This document shows positions 1-7,284 of a stretch of DNA of 31,142 bases, piece after piece. Made by a program: the position numbers and the translations under genes. The first letter of the stretch is position 1. Every line of letters begins with the position of its first letter. Under the pieces are notes generated by a model, which saw nothing but the letters and a program-made list of their open reading frames with translations, ran no database searches and had not been told where the DNA came from. Origin of the DNA: an uncultured Bacilli bacterium (GTDB lineage: Bacteria; Bacillota_I; Bacilli_A; RF39; UBA660); NCBI GenBank assembly GCA_934102255.1, contig CAKOSN010000023.1, forward strand, positions 1 through 31,142, in the 5' to 3' direction.

Positions 1-37
1 AATTTAAGGTTTTTGCTCTTTTTATTTATTTATAAGC

Positions 38-78
38 ATTTGTCTTTGAAATCTCCACACTTTGGAAACACTATCTAA
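38..78 (+). repeat. dispersed 41-bp repeat, copy A
   Basis: The segment starts ATTTGTCTTTGAAATCTC and ends ACTATCTA. It matches 31021-31061 near the other end of the window at 38 of 41 positions, and all three differences are C/T. It lies just after a T-rich stretch that could be the end of a terminator and just before the promoter at 93-121. Unlike copy B it is not followed by the TGTGGAGATTT complementary arm, so it may be a shortened copy. The function is unknown. Confidence 0.7.
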
Positions 79-92
79 GCCATATAACGATG

Positions 93-121
93 TTGACAAA
101 TTGTGAAAAATATAGTAAGAT
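93..121 (+). promoter_or_regulatory. sigma-A promoter for the 520-aa gene
   Basis: A perfect -35 TTGACA (93-98), a 17-nt spacer and a -10 TAAGAT (116-121). Transcription should start near 128, giving a very short leader that carries the ribosome site AGGTGG (133-138) before the ATG at 146. Confidence 0.8.
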
Positions 122-145
122 AGCCCCCAGTTAGGTGGGGTTTTT

Positions 146-1708
146 ATGAAATTTGAAGAAAGTCTTAATAAAGGGGTACCGACTAATATAGCCGTTGCTT
201 TGCGTATAAAAGATTTAGCAGACATTGTAAGCGATAAAGAAAGCTTACAAGCAATTATAGAAAAATATTTTAGCAAGTATATGTCATTTCTTAATTCTCT
301 TGGTTGTTCATCAGATATTGAGTACTTTCAAACGTTGAGTGTAATTACTGACGAAGAGACACTAGAGAAAAAAATTATTTTTGCTGTTAATGGTTTTTAT
401 AATACGATTCTTATTAATTTAAACGTTGATAATAATATAAATAGCTATAAATTTCAAAAAGAAGGTCAAAAAAATTACAAAGAACCATATGAGTCTTTTA
501 TAAATAAAATTTTTGATAGAATTAAACTCTTAAGTGAAATTACAACGCCACAAGAACTAGAAAAAGAATTTCCGATGCTTTTTATTAAATATAAAAATAA
601 AATTAGTTTTTATAATCAAGTAGATAAATTAGCTTTAGAGCTTGCCAAATGTGACCGTAAAACAAGGAAAGAATACAAAAAAACTTACAATTTGCCAAAT
701 ATTGAATATTTAAAAAGTAAATCTCAAAATTTTAATATTGAAACATTTGTTTCTGAGTATGCTGCTACTTTTGTTAAGTTATTAAAAAATAAAAATAAGA
801 TTTTTAGATATATCAGTAAAAATCCAATAGAATTTGATAGCATATGTGATGAAGATAAAGAAAAATTAGAGCTTTACTTTGCTTATTGTCATTTAGAAGC
901 CGCTAAATTGCAAAGTGAATATAGTCAAGAGTATTTATATTATGTTTCAACTTATTTTGCTGAAAATAAAGATAAACTTACTAGCGATTTAAGTATTAAG
1001 ATAAGAAGCAACGGTGGCTTATCGACTACAGATTTTTTTGCCATTAAAAGGGAAGGGGACATAATTACACCATCTTCACTTTACGATGATTATTCTAGTT
1101 TCTTAATAAAAAATCCTAATTTGCGTGCTATTGATTTTTCACATCTTGATTTTACAGGAATGAGTTTAAAAGAAGTTGATGAATTTATGAAAGAATATTT
1201 AAACGATTTATCAGCTAACTGGGAATTTTTACCTCCTGATGATAGAAAATTAGAAGCCGATGTTATAAGTAGAATAAAAAGTATGACTTTTGGTACAACA
1301 GAAGAAGAAAAAGAGCAGCATCAAAAACGTCTTTTAGACCTATTTATGGCTAAAAAAGCTTTATATGATTCATCTGACCCTTTCTTCCGTGTTAGAGGTA
1401 AAAATACTTTTGACGGATATGTTGGTTATGTTTACCCAAATGGTCGTGTCGTTTTAGATAAATTCTACGATAATGCTTCTGAGGGAATTTTAGCTGACGG
1501 TCATGCTGTTTATGCCATGAGTATTCAAGAATTTTATGAGTTAAGTAAGTTAAGCAAATCTGAGATAATTAGAAATAATTTGTGTAAACGTTATGTTCAC
1601 CGTGGTAACTGGACAGAAAGAGTCTTAAATAATGAAATAAATGCTGAAACTTCTGAAAATCCTACAGTTGTTGTTAGAGACCTTATAAAAAAAGGAAAAT
1701 TAAAGTAA
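146..1708 (+). CDS. unrecognised 520-aa cytoplasmic protein
   Basis: I do not recognise this family. The 520-residue product has no signal peptide and no obvious membrane segment. The first 330 residues are Lys/Glu/Asn-rich and probably mostly helical. The C-terminal third looks most conserved in character: a stretch around residues 415-460 has FRVRGKNTFDGYVGYVYPNG, then VVLDKFYDN, then ILADGHAVYAM, rich in Gly, Tyr and Asp like a folded beta domain, followed by YVHRGNWTERV near residues 490-500. The start is set by AGGTGG seven bases upstream of the ATG and by a textbook promoter at 93-121. It is monocistronic, closed by the hairpin at 1743-1790. Its base composition is like its neighbours, so nothing indicates recent transfer. 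Confidence 0.85.
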   Translation: MKFEESLNKGVPTNIAVALRIKDLADIVSDKESLQAIIEKYFSKYMSFLNSLGCSSDIEYFQTLSVITDEETLEKKIIFAVNGFYNTILINLNVDNNINSYKFQKEGQKNYKEPYESFINKIFDRIKLLSEITTPQELEKEFPMLFIKYKNKISFYNQVDKLALELAKCDRKTRKEYKKTYNLPNIEYLKSKSQNFNIETFVSEYAATFVKLLKNKNKIFRYISKNPIEFDSICDEDKEKLELYFAYCHLEAAKLQSEYSQEYLYYVSTYFAENKDKLTSDLSIKIRSNGGLSTTDFFAIKREGDIITPSSLYDDYSSFLIKNPNLRAIDFSHLDFTGMSLKEVDEFMKEYLNDLSANWEFLPPDDRKLEADVISRIKSMTFGTTEEEKEQHQKRLLDLFMAKKALYDSSDPFFRVRGKNTFDGYVGYVYPNGRVVLDKFYDNASEGILADGHAVYAMSIQEFYELSKLSKSEIIRNNLCKRYVHRGNWTERVLNNEINAETSENPTVVVRDLIKKGKLK

Positions 1709-1742
1709 GTTAAAATTAACAAAAAAACGTCATTAAAATTCT

Positions 1743-1790
1743 AAAAAAAGTTCGTTCATCATCTAAAGCATGGACGACTTTTTTATTTTT
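1743..1790 (+). terminator. intrinsic terminator after the 520-aa gene
   Basis: Long hairpin: AAAAAAGTTCGTTCAT pairs with ATGGACGACTTTTTT around a loop of about ten bases, with one bulged T and one G-U pair, then more T. The A-run on the 5' side makes it usable from both strands. Confidence 0.85.
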
Positions 1791-1827
1791 ACCTTTTTAT
1801 AGTCGCAAAGTTTCCTTTAAGTGAAAT

Positions 1828-1856
1828 TTGCAAAAATCAATTAAATATATTATAAT
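1828..1856 (+). promoter_or_regulatory. sigma-A promoter for engB
   Basis: -35 TTGCAA (1828-1833), 17-nt spacer, -10 TATAAT (1851-1856). The ribosome site GAGGTG (1866-1871) follows. Confidence 0.75.
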
Positions 1857-1878
1857 TACAACTACGAGGTGTTTATTT

Positions 1879-2460
1879 ATGAAAATTAATTCCGTAACTT
1901 TAAGTAGTTTAGCCGTTAGGGAATCACAATATCCAGCTGGAACTTTACCAGAATTTTTACTTGTTGGACGTAGTAATGTTGGCAAGAGTAGCTTTATTAA
2001 TACTTTAATTAATCGTAAAAACTTTGCCCATACTTCGAGTAAACCTGGTAAAACTCAAACTCTAAACTTTTATAATGTTAATGAATCTTTTTATCTAGTA
2101 GATGTTCCCGGCTACGGTTATGCCTCAGTTGATAAGCAAACCCAAGCTAAATTTGGTTTAATGATAGAAGAATACTTAATGAATAGAGATGCCCTAAAAA
2201 GAGTTTTTCTAATTATTGACTATCGCAATAAACCTATGGAAGACGATTTACTAATGTATAACTTTTTAAAGTATTATCATAAAGAGGTAACGATTGTAGC
2301 TACTAAATATGATAAAGTTTCAAAGTCAAAACGTGCTAAGATTGAAAAAGTTTTAAATAGTACTTTTGATTTACAAGATACGGATAATATAATTTATTTT
2401 TCTTCAGTTACTAAAGAAGGAAAAGATAAAGTTATGGGAATTATTGATTCTTATTTATAA
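1879..2460 (+). CDS. engB: ribosome-biogenesis GTPase EngB (YsxC/YihA)
   Basis: EngB is an essential GTPase that assists assembly of the large ribosomal subunit. The 193-residue product has the full order of G motifs: Walker A GRSNVGKSS at residues 30-38, the switch I region TSSKPGKTQT around 52-61, DVPGYGYA (G3), TKYD (G4) and the SSVT loop (G5). The length is right for the family (about 190-200). An upstream in-frame ATG at 1828 is rejected because it lies inside the -35 box; the ATG at 1879 has GAGGTG seven bases before it. The gene is transcribed alone, from its own promoter to a weak terminator at 2460. Confidence 0.97.
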   Translation: MKINSVTLSSLAVRESQYPAGTLPEFLLVGRSNVGKSSFINTLINRKNFAHTSSKPGKTQTLNFYNVNESFYLVDVPGYGYASVDKQTQAKFGLMIEEYLMNRDALKRVFLIIDYRNKPMEDDLLMYNFLKYYHKEVTIVATKYDKVSKSKRAKIEKVLNSTFDLQDTDNIIYFSSVTKEGKDKVMGIIDSYL

Positions 2461-2487
2461 GTGGTATTTTAAATACTGCTTTTTTTA
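2460..2487 (+). terminator. intrinsic terminator after engB
   Basis: AGTGGTATTT pairs with AAATACTGCT (two G-U pairs), followed by seven T. The hairpin overlaps the last base of the stop codon. Its stability is modest. Confidence 0.6.
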
Positions 2488-2515
2488 ATTTTTTCTCTGG
2501 AATTTATTATTACTT

Positions 2516-2534
2516 CCCACAGCCACCCACCCAC
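2516..2534. other. C-rich tract, possible G-quadruplex on the minus strand
   Basis: A 19-base block of CCCAC/CCACC units in an intergenic region that is otherwise almost pure A/T. The minus strand reads as four runs of two to three G separated by one to four bases, which could fold as a two-layer G-quadruplex. It sits between the engB terminator and the ABC transporter promoter. No gene is seen in this gap. Confidence 0.4.
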
Positions 2535-2583
2535 GAAAAGTAACATTTATAAACATTGACATTATTATAAAATTAAGTAATTC

Positions 2584-2612
2584 TTTACTAGAAGTAAAAC
2601 TTATTATATAAT
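2584..2612 (+). promoter_or_regulatory. promoter for the ABC transporter operon
   Basis: -35 TTTACT (2584-2589), 17-nt spacer, -10 TATAAT (2607-2612). GGAGA (2628-2632) precedes the ATG at 2637. A separate TTGACA at 2556-2561 has no good -10 at the right distance. Confidence 0.65.
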
Positions 2613-2636
2613 TTAACTATATAGTATGGAGATATT

Positions 2637-3551
2637 ATGAAGAAAGATAATTATGTTATTGAAATTGATAACTTAAATAAAAAATATGGTAAAGTTTTAG
2701 CTTTAAATAATTTAAGTTTAAATATACAAGAAGGCAGTATTTATGGCCTTATTGGTAGGAATGGTGCTGGTAAAACTACTTTAATTAGAGTTTTATGTGG
2801 CTTACAGTTACCTAGTAGTGGTACTTTTTCTATCTTTGGCGTAAAAAATGATAGTAAAGAAATTTTTAATATCCGTAAAAAATTAGGAGCTATCGTAGAA
2901 ACTTGTTCCTTATATTTAGAAAAGACCGCTTATGAAAATATGGCTTTGCAAGCTACTTTGTGTGGTATTAAAGATAAGAAAAAGATTTTAGACTTATTAA
3001 GTCTAGTTGATTTAGAAAATAATAAGAAGAAAGTAAAAAACTATTCCTTAGGAATGCGTGAACGTCTTGGTATTGCAATGACTTTATTAAATGATACTAA
3101 GATATTAATATTAGATGAACCAACTAATGGCTTAGACCCAATCGGTATTAATGATATTAGAAAGGTTATTCTAAAATTAAACAAAGAATATAACATTACT
3201 TTTATCATATCTAGTCATTATTTAGATGAATTATCAAAAATTGCTACTTATTATGGCATTATCGAAAAAGGTAGTCTTATAGAAGAAATTAGTAAAAAAG
3301 ACCTAATGCAAAAATTAGAAAAGAAAACTTTAATTAAAGTTAATAAAAATAAAGTTTTACAAGACTATTTCAAAAAAGAAAAAATAAAGTATAAACTAAA
3401 AGATAATGTTTTTGAAGTTAGTAGTACTCTAAATATTAATAAAATGGTGGTATCCTTAGATAGTCTTAAATGTCAAGTTCTAGACATTACTAGCATTGAA
3501 GAAACTTTAGAAGATTATTTTCTAAAGAAAGTAGGTGATAAAAATGCTTAA
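2637..3551 (+). CDS. ABC transporter ATP-binding protein
   Basis: Nucleotide-binding subunit of an ABC-2 type exporter, 304 residues. Visible motifs are Walker A GRNGAGKTT near residue 40, the signature YSLGMRERLGIA near 138, Walker B ILILDEPTNGLDP near 155, and the switch histidine in ISSHYLDEL near 193. The remaining C-terminal hundred residues form the small accessory domain common in the bacitracin/lantibiotic-type (BcrA-like) subgroup. The permease gene follows with an 8-base overlap, so the two are translationally coupled and form one transporter. The substrate cannot be read from the sequence; antimicrobial peptide or drug efflux is common for this subgroup. There is no two-component system beside it. 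Confidence 0.93.
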   Translation: MKKDNYVIEIDNLNKKYGKVLALNNLSLNIQEGSIYGLIGRNGAGKTTLIRVLCGLQLPSSGTFSIFGVKNDSKEIFNIRKKLGAIVETCSLYLEKTAYENMALQATLCGIKDKKKILDLLSLVDLENNKKKVKNYSLGMRERLGIAMTLLNDTKILILDEPTNGLDPIGINDIRKVILKLNKEYNITFIISSHYLDELSKIATYYGIIEKGSLIEEISKKDLMQKLEKKTLIKVNKNKVLQDYFKKEKIKYKLKDNVFEVSSTLNINKMVVSLDSLKCQVLDITSIEETLEDYFLKKVGDKNA

Positions 3552-4305
3552 TTTACTTTTAACTGATTTCCGTCGTTTAATTAAAGATAAAGTCTTTTAT
3601 ATAGGCCTTCTAATACTTGCTTTCTATGGCTTCTGGGGTGTCAGGACTACTTCTTGTTTTGAATTAGATAAGTGTATTAGTATCGACGGGTCAAGTATGT
3701 TAGTAGCAATGCCTGCGATGATTATATTATTTGTTATTTTCTTTACCAGTCTTTTTATTGGTACTGATTATAATGAAGGCACTATTCGTAATAAAGTTAT
3801 CGTTGGTAAAAAAAGAAGCTATATTTATTTGTCTAACTTAATAGTAACATTTATCGTAACAACCATTTATTTTCTGACTTATTATTTATCTATTAGATTA
3901 GGTTTGCATCATTATAAATGTACAATAGATTTAGATAAAACCGTTTTAAAATACTTACTGTTTGACGGCTATTTCCTAACTTTAGCTTTTAGTTCTTTAA
4001 CGACTTTTATAGGCATGTTATATACTAATAAAGTTGGTTCTCTACTTGGTAGTATTATATCTTATGGTGTTCTTTTAATAATAGGTGGCAACATTATCTT
4101 TAGTTTTATGGATTCTAAATACAGTGCTAGTAAGCCTCTTCGTATGTTAATAGAACTGCTTCCTAATGTACAACTAGGTTTGATGTTTGAAGACGGATAT
4201 AATGCTATAGTTAATTATAAAGTTATGTGGTTAGGCTCCTTATTTTTTATAGTCTTAATCAATACTATAGGCATGTTACTTTTTGAAGTAAAAGACTTAA
4301 AATAA
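3544..4305 (+). CDS. ABC-2 type transporter permease
   Basis: Membrane subunit paired with the upstream ATPase. The 253-residue product has about six hydrophobic segments and the typical ABC-2 feature after the second segment, GTDYNEGTIRNKVIVGKKR, a cytoplasmic coupling region next to an Arg/Lys-rich turn. A GTG at 3535 is in frame, but GTAGGTG at 3531-3537 is the likely ribosome site for the ATG at 3544, six bases downstream. The gene overlaps the ATPase gene by eight bases. It ends before a terminator at 4341-4370. Confidence 0.88.
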   Translation: MLNLLLTDFRRLIKDKVFYIGLLILAFYGFWGVRTTSCFELDKCISIDGSSMLVAMPAMIILFVIFFTSLFIGTDYNEGTIRNKVIVGKKRSYIYLSNLIVTFIVTTIYFLTYYLSIRLGLHHYKCTIDLDKTVLKYLLFDGYFLTLAFSSLTTFIGMLYTNKVGSLLGSIISYGVLLIIGGNIIFSFMDSKYSASKPLRMLIELLPNVQLGLMFEDGYNAIVNYKVMWLGSLFFIVLINTIGMLLFEVKDLK

Positions 4306-4340
4306 TATAAATATTTACCACTAATAAAAAGGCAAGACTT

Positions 4341-4370
4341 AAATAGAATCATATCTGGTTCTATTTTTCT
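4341..4370 (+). terminator. intrinsic terminator after the ABC transporter
   Basis: AAATAGAA (4341-4348) pairs with TTCTATTT (4359-4366) around a ten-base loop and leads into TTTCTTT. Confidence 0.7.
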
Positions 4371-4397
4371 TTACTTATCTTTAATTTCAAGTATAAT
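4370..4397 (+). promoter_or_regulatory. promoter for the glycan genes
   Basis: -35 TTTACT (4370-4375), 16-nt spacer, -10 TATAAT (4392-4397). TAGGTG follows at 4404-4409, ahead of the ATG at 4415. Confidence 0.6.
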
Positions 4398-4414
4398 TTT
4401 AAATAGGTGATTGT

Positions 4415-5569
4415 ATGAAAAAAATAACAATTTTGTCTTTACATTTAGGATATGGTGGGGCAGAAAGATGTATTACAAACTTAGCTAATAGTTTAGTAGG
4501 TAAATATAATGTTGAAATTTTATCCGTTTATAAACTCTATGATAAACCAGCTTTTGATATTGATAAACGCGTTAATGTTCGTTATTTAACCGATGTTGTA
4601 CCTAATAGAGATGATATTCGCTTTGATTTAAAACATTTAAGAGTGTTTAGTTTAGTTAAAGATTTCTTTCATGCCTTAAAAGTTTTACATTTAAAGAAAA
4701 AAAGAACTATTGATGCTATAGATGCTTGTGATAGCGATATCATTATCAGTAGTAAAGTTTATTTTAACAAACTTCTTGGTGAGTATAAAAATGATGGTGT
4801 TAGGGCCATAGGTTGGGAACATAATTACAATAATCATACCAAAAAAGAAATAAAAGAGTTTATTAAATCTTGTAAGTATCTTGATGATGTAGTTATGGTA
4901 AATAAAGAACTCCAAGAGTTTTATCAAAAAGAATTTTCTAAAAATGAACTAAAATGCAGGGTTAGATATATTCCTAATTATATTGATGATGTAAGTAAGA
5001 CTACTACTAAATATGATAATAGAAATTTAATTGCTGTTGGTAGGTTAGAAGCCGTTAAAGGTTTTGATGATTTAATAAAAGTCTATAAGTTAGTTAATTT
5101 AAAAACTCAAGGTACTTCACTAACTTTAGTAGGTGACGGTAAAGAAAAAAATAGCCTTTTTGAGGCTGTAGTAAAAAATGATTTATCTAGTAAAGTTAAA
5201 ATGCCAGGTTATTTACTCCAAGAAGATATTGATAAATTATATAATAAATCCTGTCTTTATATTATGACTAGCCATTCGGAATCCTTTGGTCTTGTTATGC
5301 TAGAAGCGATGAGTCATGGCCTACCTGTTGTGGCATTTTCCTCTGCTGAAGGCGCTAGAGAACTAATTGAAGACGGCTATAATGGTTATTTAATTAGTAA
5401 TCGTAACGAATTTGAAATGGCCGACAAAATTATAGAGTTACTTAATGATGTTGATAAATTAAAAAAAATGGGGGCCAATGCTTATACTTCGGCTAAAAAA
5501 TATACTAAAAAAGTTGTCGTTAAGACTTGGGAGCAGTTATTAGATGAAACAAATGATAAAGAAAACTAG
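4415..5569 (+). CDS. GT4-family glycosyltransferase
   Basis: Transfers a sugar from a nucleotide-sugar donor to a growing glycan at the inner face of the membrane. The 384-residue product has the GT-B fold hallmarks of family GT4: an N-terminal glycine-rich turn HLGYGGAERC (10-19), the linker motif AVGRLEAVKGFDDLI (207-221) that opens the donor-binding half, and the E-x7-E pair at E289/E297 in SHSESFGLVMLEAMSHG followed by PVVAF and the GYNGYLI motif. It resembles AmsD/EpsD-like exopolysaccharide transferases; the actual sugar cannot be told. It overlaps the next gene by 26 bases, so the two are coupled and probably serve the same surface polymer. Confidence 0.92.
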   Translation: MKKITILSLHLGYGGAERCITNLANSLVGKYNVEILSVYKLYDKPAFDIDKRVNVRYLTDVVPNRDDIRFDLKHLRVFSLVKDFFHALKVLHLKKKRTIDAIDACDSDIIISSKVYFNKLLGEYKNDGVRAIGWEHNYNNHTKKEIKEFIKSCKYLDDVVMVNKELQEFYQKEFSKNELKCRVRYIPNYIDDVSKTTTKYDNRNLIAVGRLEAVKGFDDLIKVYKLVNLKTQGTSLTLVGDGKEKNSLFEAVVKNDLSSKVKMPGYLLQEDIDKLYNKSCLYIMTSHSESFGLVMLEAMSHGLPVVAFSSAEGARELIEDGYNGYLISNRNEFEMADKIIELLNDVDKLKKMGANAYTSAKKYTKKVVVKTWEQLLDETNDKEN

Positions 5570-6830
5570 TAAAAAAGGGGTAAAAAAGCAAACAGAGTTA
5601 ATATCTAAAAAAAACATAATAGGCCTTAAAAATGCTAAATTAACTAAGATTATATCCATTATTTTAATGATACTAGTTATTATCCAACCAATAATGGATG
5701 CCTTAACTTATTTACAAATTAGATATAATTTTAATTTTCTTAGTATTTCTAGCCTTATAAGAACCCTTACGTTTGGCATGATAATTTTATATCTTTTATT
5801 TACTAAAGATAAAAGGAAAGAAATATGGTTCTTACTTATTTACTTTTTAGTTTATTTAGGACTGCAAGCATTTCTTTTAAATAATGGTCTTAGTAATAGC
5901 TTAAATTCTATCCTTACTATCTTTTATTTACCAATTATAATTATTTTTCTAAATAGAGTAGATATTGATAGTAAATACTTTAATTTAAAAATAATTATGC
6001 TTACTTATTTAATTTATTTAAATCTTATTATAGTTCCTTATCTTTTTAAATATGGTAATTATGCTGCTAACTTCTATGAAGGTAAAAATGGCTTCTACGG
6101 TTTATTTTATGGTGGTAATGAAATAAGTAATATCTTAGTAATAATGCTTCCCTTAGTAATAGAATACTTAGTTAAGAAAAAGAGTTACTTTTTAATTGGT
6201 TTAACCTTTATTGAACTACTTTTATGTATTTACTTAGTAGGAACAAAGACTTTAATTTTAGGAAGTATTATTGTTAGTATTTATTTTCTCTTTAAATATT
6301 TACGACCAGTTTATAAAAAGTTAGATAAAAAGCTAAAATATCTTCTTTGGACTTTATTAATTATGTTAATTATTAGTTCTATAATAATATTACCTAAAAT
6401 GGCTGTTACTAAAAATATAATTCGCGCTATTGAGTATTATGGCTTTAATTTAAGCAATATATTTAGTTTGAATGGTCTTGATAAATTAGTCTTTAGTGGT
6501 AGATTAGAAATACTAAATAAGGTTAATAATTTATATTTAAATAGTCCGTTAATAAACGTTTTAATGGGTCTAGGCAAGAGTTATGTTAATGCTTTTAAAG
6601 GAATAGAAATAGATATTTTTGATATTTTCTTTTCTATTGGTATTATTGGTATTTTAATATATGGTTATCTATGTTTTAAAAATATTAAAGGTACTAAATT
6701 AAAAGGTATATACTTATTTACTTTTATTTTAAGTATTATGATATCACTAGTTACCGGTCATATTTTAAATACTCCTAATGTTAGTATTTATGTAGGATTA
6801 CTTTTCTGTTTAAATAAACAAGAAGAGTAG
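5544..6830 (+). CDS. O-antigen ligase/polymerase-like membrane protein
   Basis: Polytopic membrane protein of 428 residues with about ten to twelve hydrophobic segments after a basic N-terminal tail rich in Lys. The arrangement, and a large extracytoplasmic loop near residues 290-360 containing FSGRLEI and then GLGKSYVNAF, fit the Wzy/WaaL (O-antigen ligase) superfamily, which polymerises or ligates lipid-linked glycans on the outer face. The start at 5544 lies inside the preceding glycosyltransferase gene with GGGAG ten bases upstream; ATG 5553 is a possible alternative. Family assignment rests on topology and a few motifs, so the exact role is inferred. A terminator begins at its stop codon. 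Confidence 0.8.
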   Translation: MKQMIKKTSKKGVKKQTELISKKNIIGLKNAKLTKIISIILMILVIIQPIMDALTYLQIRYNFNFLSISSLIRTLTFGMIILYLLFTKDKRKEIWFLLIYFLVYLGLQAFLLNNGLSNSLNSILTIFYLPIIIIFLNRVDIDSKYFNLKIIMLTYLIYLNLIIVPYLFKYGNYAANFYEGKNGFYGLFYGGNEISNILVIMLPLVIEYLVKKKSYFLIGLTFIELLLCIYLVGTKTLILGSIIVSIYFLFKYLRPVYKKLDKKLKYLLWTLLIMLIISSIIILPKMAVTKNIIRAIEYYGFNLSNIFSLNGLDKLVFSGRLEILNKVNNLYLNSPLINVLMGLGKSYVNAFKGIEIDIFDIFFSIGIIGILIYGYLCFKNIKGTKLKGIYLFTFILSIMISLVTGHILNTPNVSIYVGLLFCLNKQEE

Positions 6831-6840
6831 TTCTTTTTTT
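6820..6840 (+). terminator. intrinsic terminator overlapping the stop of the Wzy-like gene
   Basis: AAGAA, a six-base loop that includes the TAG stop, TTCTT, then a T-run. The stem is short, so efficiency may be low. Confidence 0.55.
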
Positions 6841-6971
6841 CTTACTTTTATGCCTATATATAATAATGAAAAAACTATTAAGACTTATTATGTTTATAAG
6901 ATATAGGGTATAATACTCTAATTTTATTTATTAAGCAAGTATTTTTCTTTATTTTAGCAAAAAAAGAAGCC

Positions 6972-7163
6972 TTACTTTTTATTTAAGTCTTCCTTCTTTA
7001 AGTTTTTAAGAGCAAACTCGATACATTCATTAAGTAGTCTATTAACTGATATATTAGTAGTTTTAGATAATTCTTCTATTTTATTTAGTGTAGATAATTT
7101 TATTCTAATGGTTTTTAAAGTCGTTTTTTCATCTTCTAAATTAGGTAAGCAAAATTCTGACAT
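6972..7163 (-). CDS. ribbon-helix-helix (Arc/CopG-type) regulator
   Basis: Small DNA-binding protein of 63 residues. Residues 15-55 have the RHH pattern: a short beta strand TIRIKLS, helix one LNKIEELSKTTN, a turn ISVN, and helix two RLLNECIEFALKNL. Such proteins dimerise and insert the paired strands into the major groove, usually at palindromes. The start is clear: AAGGAG lies six bases before the ATG on the minus strand. It is divergent from the surface-protein gene at 7285, and a perfect 25-bp palindrome lies between them (7210-7234), which is the obvious candidate operator for both. No toxin gene is adjacent, so an antitoxin role is less likely than plain regulation. A weak hairpin plus T-run (minus strand, about 6985-6960) may terminate it. 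Confidence 0.85.
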   Translation of the reverse strand: MSEFCLPNLEDEKTTLKTIRIKLSTLNKIEELSKTTNISVNRLLNECIEFALKNLKKEDLNKK

Positions 7164-7209
7164 ATGTTTCTCCTTCTATATGGATTTTATAAAAATGTAG
7201 TACATTTAG

Positions 7210-7234
7210 TAAGTTACACAATTTGTGTAACTTA
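7210..7234. promoter_or_regulatory. 25-bp perfect palindrome, candidate RHH operator
   Basis: Arms TAAGTTACACAA (7210-7221) and TTGTGTAACTTA (7223-7234) are exact reverse complements around a single T. It lies in the divergent gap between the RHH regulator and the surface-protein gene and touches the likely -35 region of the latter. It has no T-tail and its symmetry is too exact for chance, which fits a protein-binding site better than a terminator. Confidence 0.8.
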
Positions 7235-7260
7235 ACTTAAAACTTAAAATATAGTGTAAT
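7232..7260 (+). promoter_or_regulatory. probable promoter of the first surface-protein gene
   Basis: -35 TTAACT (7232-7237), 17-nt spacer, -10 TGTAAT (7255-7260). A TATAGT at 7250-7255 is an alternative -10. The -35 overlaps the right arm of the palindrome, so a repressor bound there would block it. Confidence 0.45.
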
Positions 7261-7284
7261 GATTTTAGATAGAAGGATTGAGTG

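Noticed and set aside
124..140. CCCCC/GGGG hairpin next to TTTTT just before the first start codon, as terminator or ribosome-site lock
   Set aside because: The promoter at 93-121 places the transcript start within the C-run, so the 5' arm is mostly not transcribed; the GGTGGGG is simply the ribosome site.
2556..2561. TTGACA as the -35 of the ABC operon
   Set aside because: No -10-like hexamer lies 16-18 bases downstream; TTTACT at 2584 with TATAAT at 2607 fits better.
4691..4927. Minus-strand open frame opposite the glycosyltransferase
   Set aside because: It is antisense to a conserved gene, has no ribosome site, and its composition mirrors the coding strand. The same applies to frames at 20508-20819, 21420-21623, 22170-22355, 22494-22784 and 26498-26704.
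6972..7163. RHH protein as a toxin-antitoxin antitoxin
   Set aside because: No small toxin-like gene is adjacent on the same strand; the divergent neighbour is a 415-aa exported protein.
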